From positions 1 through 52,763 of the forward strand of contig CAAGME010000029.1 in assembly GCA_900770945.1 (NCBI GenBank): DNA of 52,763 nucleotides. The letters are read 5' to 3'. Shown here piece after piece: positions 50,117 through 52,763 of the stretch. Origin of the DNA: Clostridia bacterium. Its GTDB lineage: Bacteria; Bacillota; Clostridia; Christensenellales; Borkfalkiaceae. The position numbers and the translations under genes were made by a program. The notes beneath the pieces were generated by a model that saw nothing but the letters and a program-made list of their open reading frames with translations, was not told the origin of the DNA and ran no database searches. Numbering within the stretch: the first letter of the stretch is position 1; each line of letters begins with the position of its first letter.

Positions 50117-51544
50117 TTAGCCGACTATGCCCATTATGCCGATTAAGAACACGTTGGCGAGGGTGTAATAAATTGTTGCGGAAACAAGGTCGTTTATCGT
50201 GGTGATTAAGGGACCGGAGGCGACGGCGGGGTCTATCTTTATCTTCTTGAACAAAAGAGGAATGAGCGTGCCGCCGAGCGCGGAAATGAATATAGCGAGC
50301 GCGAGGGAAACGCCTATGCAACCGGCGTACGAAAGCGCGACCAAAAACGTAAGTTTTTTCAAAACAAGTATATACAGCGTGCATATTATCGTTGCGAAAA
50401 CACCTAAAATCAAGCCGTTTACAAGCCCTACACGCGCTTCCTTGAATATTAGTTGCAGCACTTCTTTTGCGTTGAGCGTGCTGTTGGAAATAACCCTTAT
50501 CGTAACCGCAAGGCTTTGCGTTCCGCCGTTACCCGACATATCGAGAATGAGAGATTGAAAGGAAACGAGGAGGGGCAGCGCGGCGATAACGTATTCGAAC
50601 GAGCCTATGAGCGAGGAAACTACAAGCCCTAACCCCATTAAAAGTATGAGCCAGGGGAGCCTTTTAGTAACGCTTTTGAAAACCGATTCTTCAAGGTCTT
50701 CCTCGTGCGTTAAACCTGCGAGTTTTGCGTAGTCGTCGCCGAATTCCTGGTCAACTACGTCAACGAGTTCGCTTGACGTAATCGCGCCGATGACCTTGTT
50801 GTCGCGGTTTAAAATCGGGATAGAGTCTTCCGAATAATCCTTTAATTCTTCGATACACTGCGAAACTTTTTCGTCGGCGTAAAGGTAAGGATAAGCGGAA
50901 ACGGTTATATCGTCGAGCGGGGTTTGCGAGCGTGCGACGACGAGGTCGCGCAAGGAAAACGCGCCGGCGTAAGTGTCGTCGTCGTTTAAAACGTATACGG
51001 TGGAAATGTTGTCGTTGTCGGCGGCTTGGTCGATAACGCTTTTCATTGCCTGTTTTACAGACATCGAGATTTTGACGGTGACGAAGTTAGTCGTCATTCG
51101 CGAACCGATTTGGTCGTCATCGTATTTTTCGATGAGTTCGATATCCTTTGCCGCGTCTTCGTCGAGAAGGTCGAAAATTTCCGAACGTTTGTCCTCTTCG
51201 AGTTCGTCGAGGACTTCGATAGCGTCGTCCGCGTCCATTTCTTCGATTATGTCAGCGGCTTTTTCGCTGTCGAGTTCGGAGATGAAGTCTTCAACGTCAT
51301 CGAGGTAAGTGAATATTTCGGAAACGGCTTCGTTGCCTAAAATGCGGTATAGCCTGAGGCGTTCTTCCTTGGTTATATCCGGCAAAATTTCGGCTATGTC
51401 CGACTCATGGTAGTCGGACAGTTTTTCTTTCAGTTCCTCGTCGGGGAGGTTTTGTTCGAGCAAGTCTAAAAGTTCTTGCTTATAGTCTCTCTTACCCGTA
51501 TCTTGTTCTGCGGGTGTGGGGGTAATGATTTCGTTTTCTTCCAT
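50117..51544 (-). CDS. mgtE: magnesium transporter/channel MgtE
   Basis: 475 aa, full length. Acidic N-domain of helical repeats (about 20-150), a CBS pair (about 150-275, SRMTTNFVTVKISMSVKQA onward) that senses Mg2+, and five membrane helices with the conserved LILDMSGNGGTQS and DPAVASGPLITTINDL of the pore. AAAGGAGGT stands before the start on the minus strand. It is 36 bp behind the lipoprotein gene in the same direction and shares its transcript. No M-box-like magnesium riboswitch was recognised upstream. Confidence 0.95.
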   Translation of the reverse strand: MEENEIITPTPAEQDTGKRDYKQELLDLLEQNLPDEELKEKLSDYHESDIAEILPDITKEERLRLYRILGNEAVSEIFTYLDDVEDFISELDSEKAADIIEEMDADDAIEVLDELEEDKRSEIFDLLDEDAAKDIELIEKYDDDQIGSRMTTNFVTVKISMSVKQAMKSVIDQAADNDNISTVYVLNDDDTYAGAFSLRDLVVARSQTPLDDITVSAYPYLYADEKVSQCIEELKDYSEDSIPILNRDNKVIGAITSSELVDVVDQEFGDDYAKLAGLTHEEDLEESVFKSVTKRLPWLILLMGLGLVVSSLIGSFEYVIAALPLLVSFQSLILDMSGNGGTQSLAVTIRVISNSTLNAKEVLQLIFKEARVGLVNGLILGVFATIICTLYILVLKKLTFLVALSYAGCIGVSLALAIFISALGGTLIPLLFKKIKIDPAVASGPLITTINDLVSATIYYTLANVFLIGIMGIVG

Positions 51545-51580
51545 GGCTTTACCTCCTTTCGCTTTAATTTTAAGCGGCGT

Positions 51581-52555
51581 TTACGCGCCGTAAGAAGCGG
51601 ATTTTATGATATAAGTGAATTTGCCTATGCCGTAATCGGCGTTGACTTCGAGCTTAAGTAAGCGCGAATATTGATTTTGAGTATCGTTTTTTTGCGCATA
51701 GTAAGCAGTAAGCGCGGAACCGGAATAGGTTTCGTTGAGCGAAAAAGTCACAACGTCGGCGGCAACTTCGGCTATGTTTTTGGAATTGGTCGTGTACGAA
51801 GAAAATTCAAGCTTAGCGGTCGCCGTTTCCGCTGGCGAAAGCTTCATCGAACGCACGGTTTTGGAAAGCCCGTCTATCGAGTTGTAAGTTATCGAAGACG
51901 TGCCGAGGGAAAGCGTTCGCGGCAAAAAGAGAGCCGTTTCGTTGTCAAAATAATTGGTTTTGTAGAGGTTTTTATATTCCGTTACGCTTCCCGGAACGAG
52001 AGAATAGTCGCCGTCGGCAAAGTTTTCGGCGGTGAATTTTACGGAGGCGTCGTTGCCCGAGTAAGTAGTTTCGAGAAAGTAATCGTAATATTTTATTTCA
52101 AATTCGCCGTTTTTGATAGTCGGGGAATAGGCTTTTGCCGTTCTCCGAGAAAAAATCGGTTTGAGTTTGTCTTTTAAAGCGGAAAAGTAAGCTTCCGTCG
52201 TAATCGCGTTTTTAACGGTAACGTCGGACTTTCCCTTTATGGAGTAAGTCCCGTCGTAATTGAGTTCGGTCGTGAGCTTGTAGCAAAGCTGTTCTCCGTA
52301 TGATGATTTCTCGAGCTTAGTTTTGTAAAAGGACGTTTCGGGCGCAAGCGTGAAGGATATGTCTTCGCGCTTGCTTTTTTCGAATGATAAGGTATATTCG
52401 CAAGTTTCGTTCACGTCGCCTACGGTTACCGCCGAGGGGTCCGGCAGGAAGTATGCGCCGGCAAACGAAAGGGCGGGCGCGGAGGAGCAACCCGTAAGGA
52501 TTAAGAATGTTAAAGCAAGAGCAATCGCGCTTAATTTTATTCCGTGTTTTTTCAT
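51581..52555 (-). CDS. lipoprotein of unknown function upstream of mgtE
   Basis: 324 aa. I start it at the codon ending at 52555 (MKKHGIKLSA), which has AAAAGGA before it; an upstream extension of 20 residues has no signal-peptide character. The signal sequence ends in the lipobox LTGC. The rest is a Ser/Thr/Tyr-rich, beta-strand-rich extracellular protein with no domain that I recognise (motifs such as FEIKYYDYFLETTYSG and LPRTLSLGTSSITYNS). Co-transcription with mgtE is the only clue to its role. Confidence 0.8.
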   Translation of the reverse strand: MKKHGIKLSAIALALTFLILTGCSSAPALSFAGAYFLPDPSAVTVGDVNETCEYTLSFEKSKREDISFTLAPETSFYKTKLEKSSYGEQLCYKLTTELNYDGTYSIKGKSDVTVKNAITTEAYFSALKDKLKPIFSRRTAKAYSPTIKNGEFEIKYYDYFLETTYSGNDASVKFTAENFADGDYSLVPGSVTEYKNLYKTNYFDNETALFLPRTLSLGTSSITYNSIDGLSKTVRSMKLSPAETATAKLEFSSYTTNSKNIAEVAADVVTFSLNETYSGSALTAYYAQKNDTQNQYSRLLKLEVNADYGIGKFTYIIKSASYGA

Positions 52556-52763
52556 GTTATAATTCCTTTTGACCGCATTTCGGGCTTTTTGCCGAAAAAG
52601 CGTTAGGGATTGCATTCTTCATCACTAATTATTTTTGCGGCAATAAATCGGTTTTTGCTGCGTTAAACTCCCATCAATGTACGTCGAGTACTATTTCGGT
52701 CGTTTGCCTTGCAAGAGCCGAACCGTAAACAGCGATTTCTTATCCGCAAAAATGCGAAGCACC
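52556..52763. other. intergenic end of the window
   Basis: Holds the ribosome site and presumably the promoter of the lipoprotein-mgtE operon, but no convincing -35/-10 pair was found. A plus-strand frame from ATG 52677 and a short minus-strand frame are open at the window edge; neither resembles a known protein. Confidence 0.4.

Noticed and set aside
52677..52763. Start of a plus-strand gene running off the window
   Set aside because: No ribosome site before ATG 52677 and no recognisable sequence in the 29 codons visible.

Overview
The window looks like a chromosomal stretch of an uncultured, probably gut-dwelling Gram-positive Clostridia (Firmicutes/Bacillota) member. The reasons are strong AGGAGG ribosome binding sites, TTGACA-N17-TATAAT promoters, intrinsic terminators, lipoboxes, AgrC-like GHKL kinases paired with LytTR regulators, a PyrR-type pyr attenuator, and many large surface proteins with GH3, carbohydrate-binding, Ig-like and InlB-type repeat modules. 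The genus cannot be read from the sequence alone. I saw no tRNA, rRNA, CRISPR array or complete insertion sequence.

Layout. (1) 1-285: possible right end of an IS200/IS605-type element, then a structured leader RNA ending in a terminator. (2) 315-5042: operon of a membrane-anchored GH3 enzyme, a small membrane protein and a repeat lipoprotein, followed by the remnant of an HTH regulator. (3) 5340-15079: a complete de novo UMP operon, pyrC-carA-carB-pyrK-pyrD-pyrF-pyrE-pyrB, behind a PyrR-type attenuator; PyrB carries a PyrI-like zinc ribbon fused to its C-terminus. (4) 15129-16485: fucO, a single gene with its own promoter and terminator. (5) 16389-35714: two consecutive modules of the same plan, each a LytTR response regulator and GHKL kinase followed by an operon of a GH3 enzyme with carbohydrate-binding surface proteins. 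(6) 35723-39088: an AAA ATPase with a nuclease-like C-terminus (minus strand), a DnaQ-like exonuclease and a YitT-family membrane protein. (7) 39168-49962: a third module of regulator, kinase, lipoprotein GH3, CBM lipoprotein and membrane GH3. (8) 50073-52555: a minus-strand operon of a lipoprotein and the MgtE magnesium channel.

How it fits together. Five GH3 proteins, all in the reversed domain order (C-terminal sandwich, FnIII-like, then the TIM barrel with the nucleophile) and all tethered to the outer face of the membrane, are grouped with CBM-bearing lipoproteins. Three of these groups are headed by paralogous two-component systems. Helically phased direct repeats lie directly upstream of the target promoter in module 1 (and upstream of that regulator's own promoter) and in module 2; module 3 has only a weak pair. 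A dispersed 20-25 bp repeat (GGCTATAAGTCGATTATC core) marks the edges of the modules. I read this as a Gram-positive equivalent of a polysaccharide utilisation locus controlled by Agr-like signalling; the ligand and the glycan are unknown.
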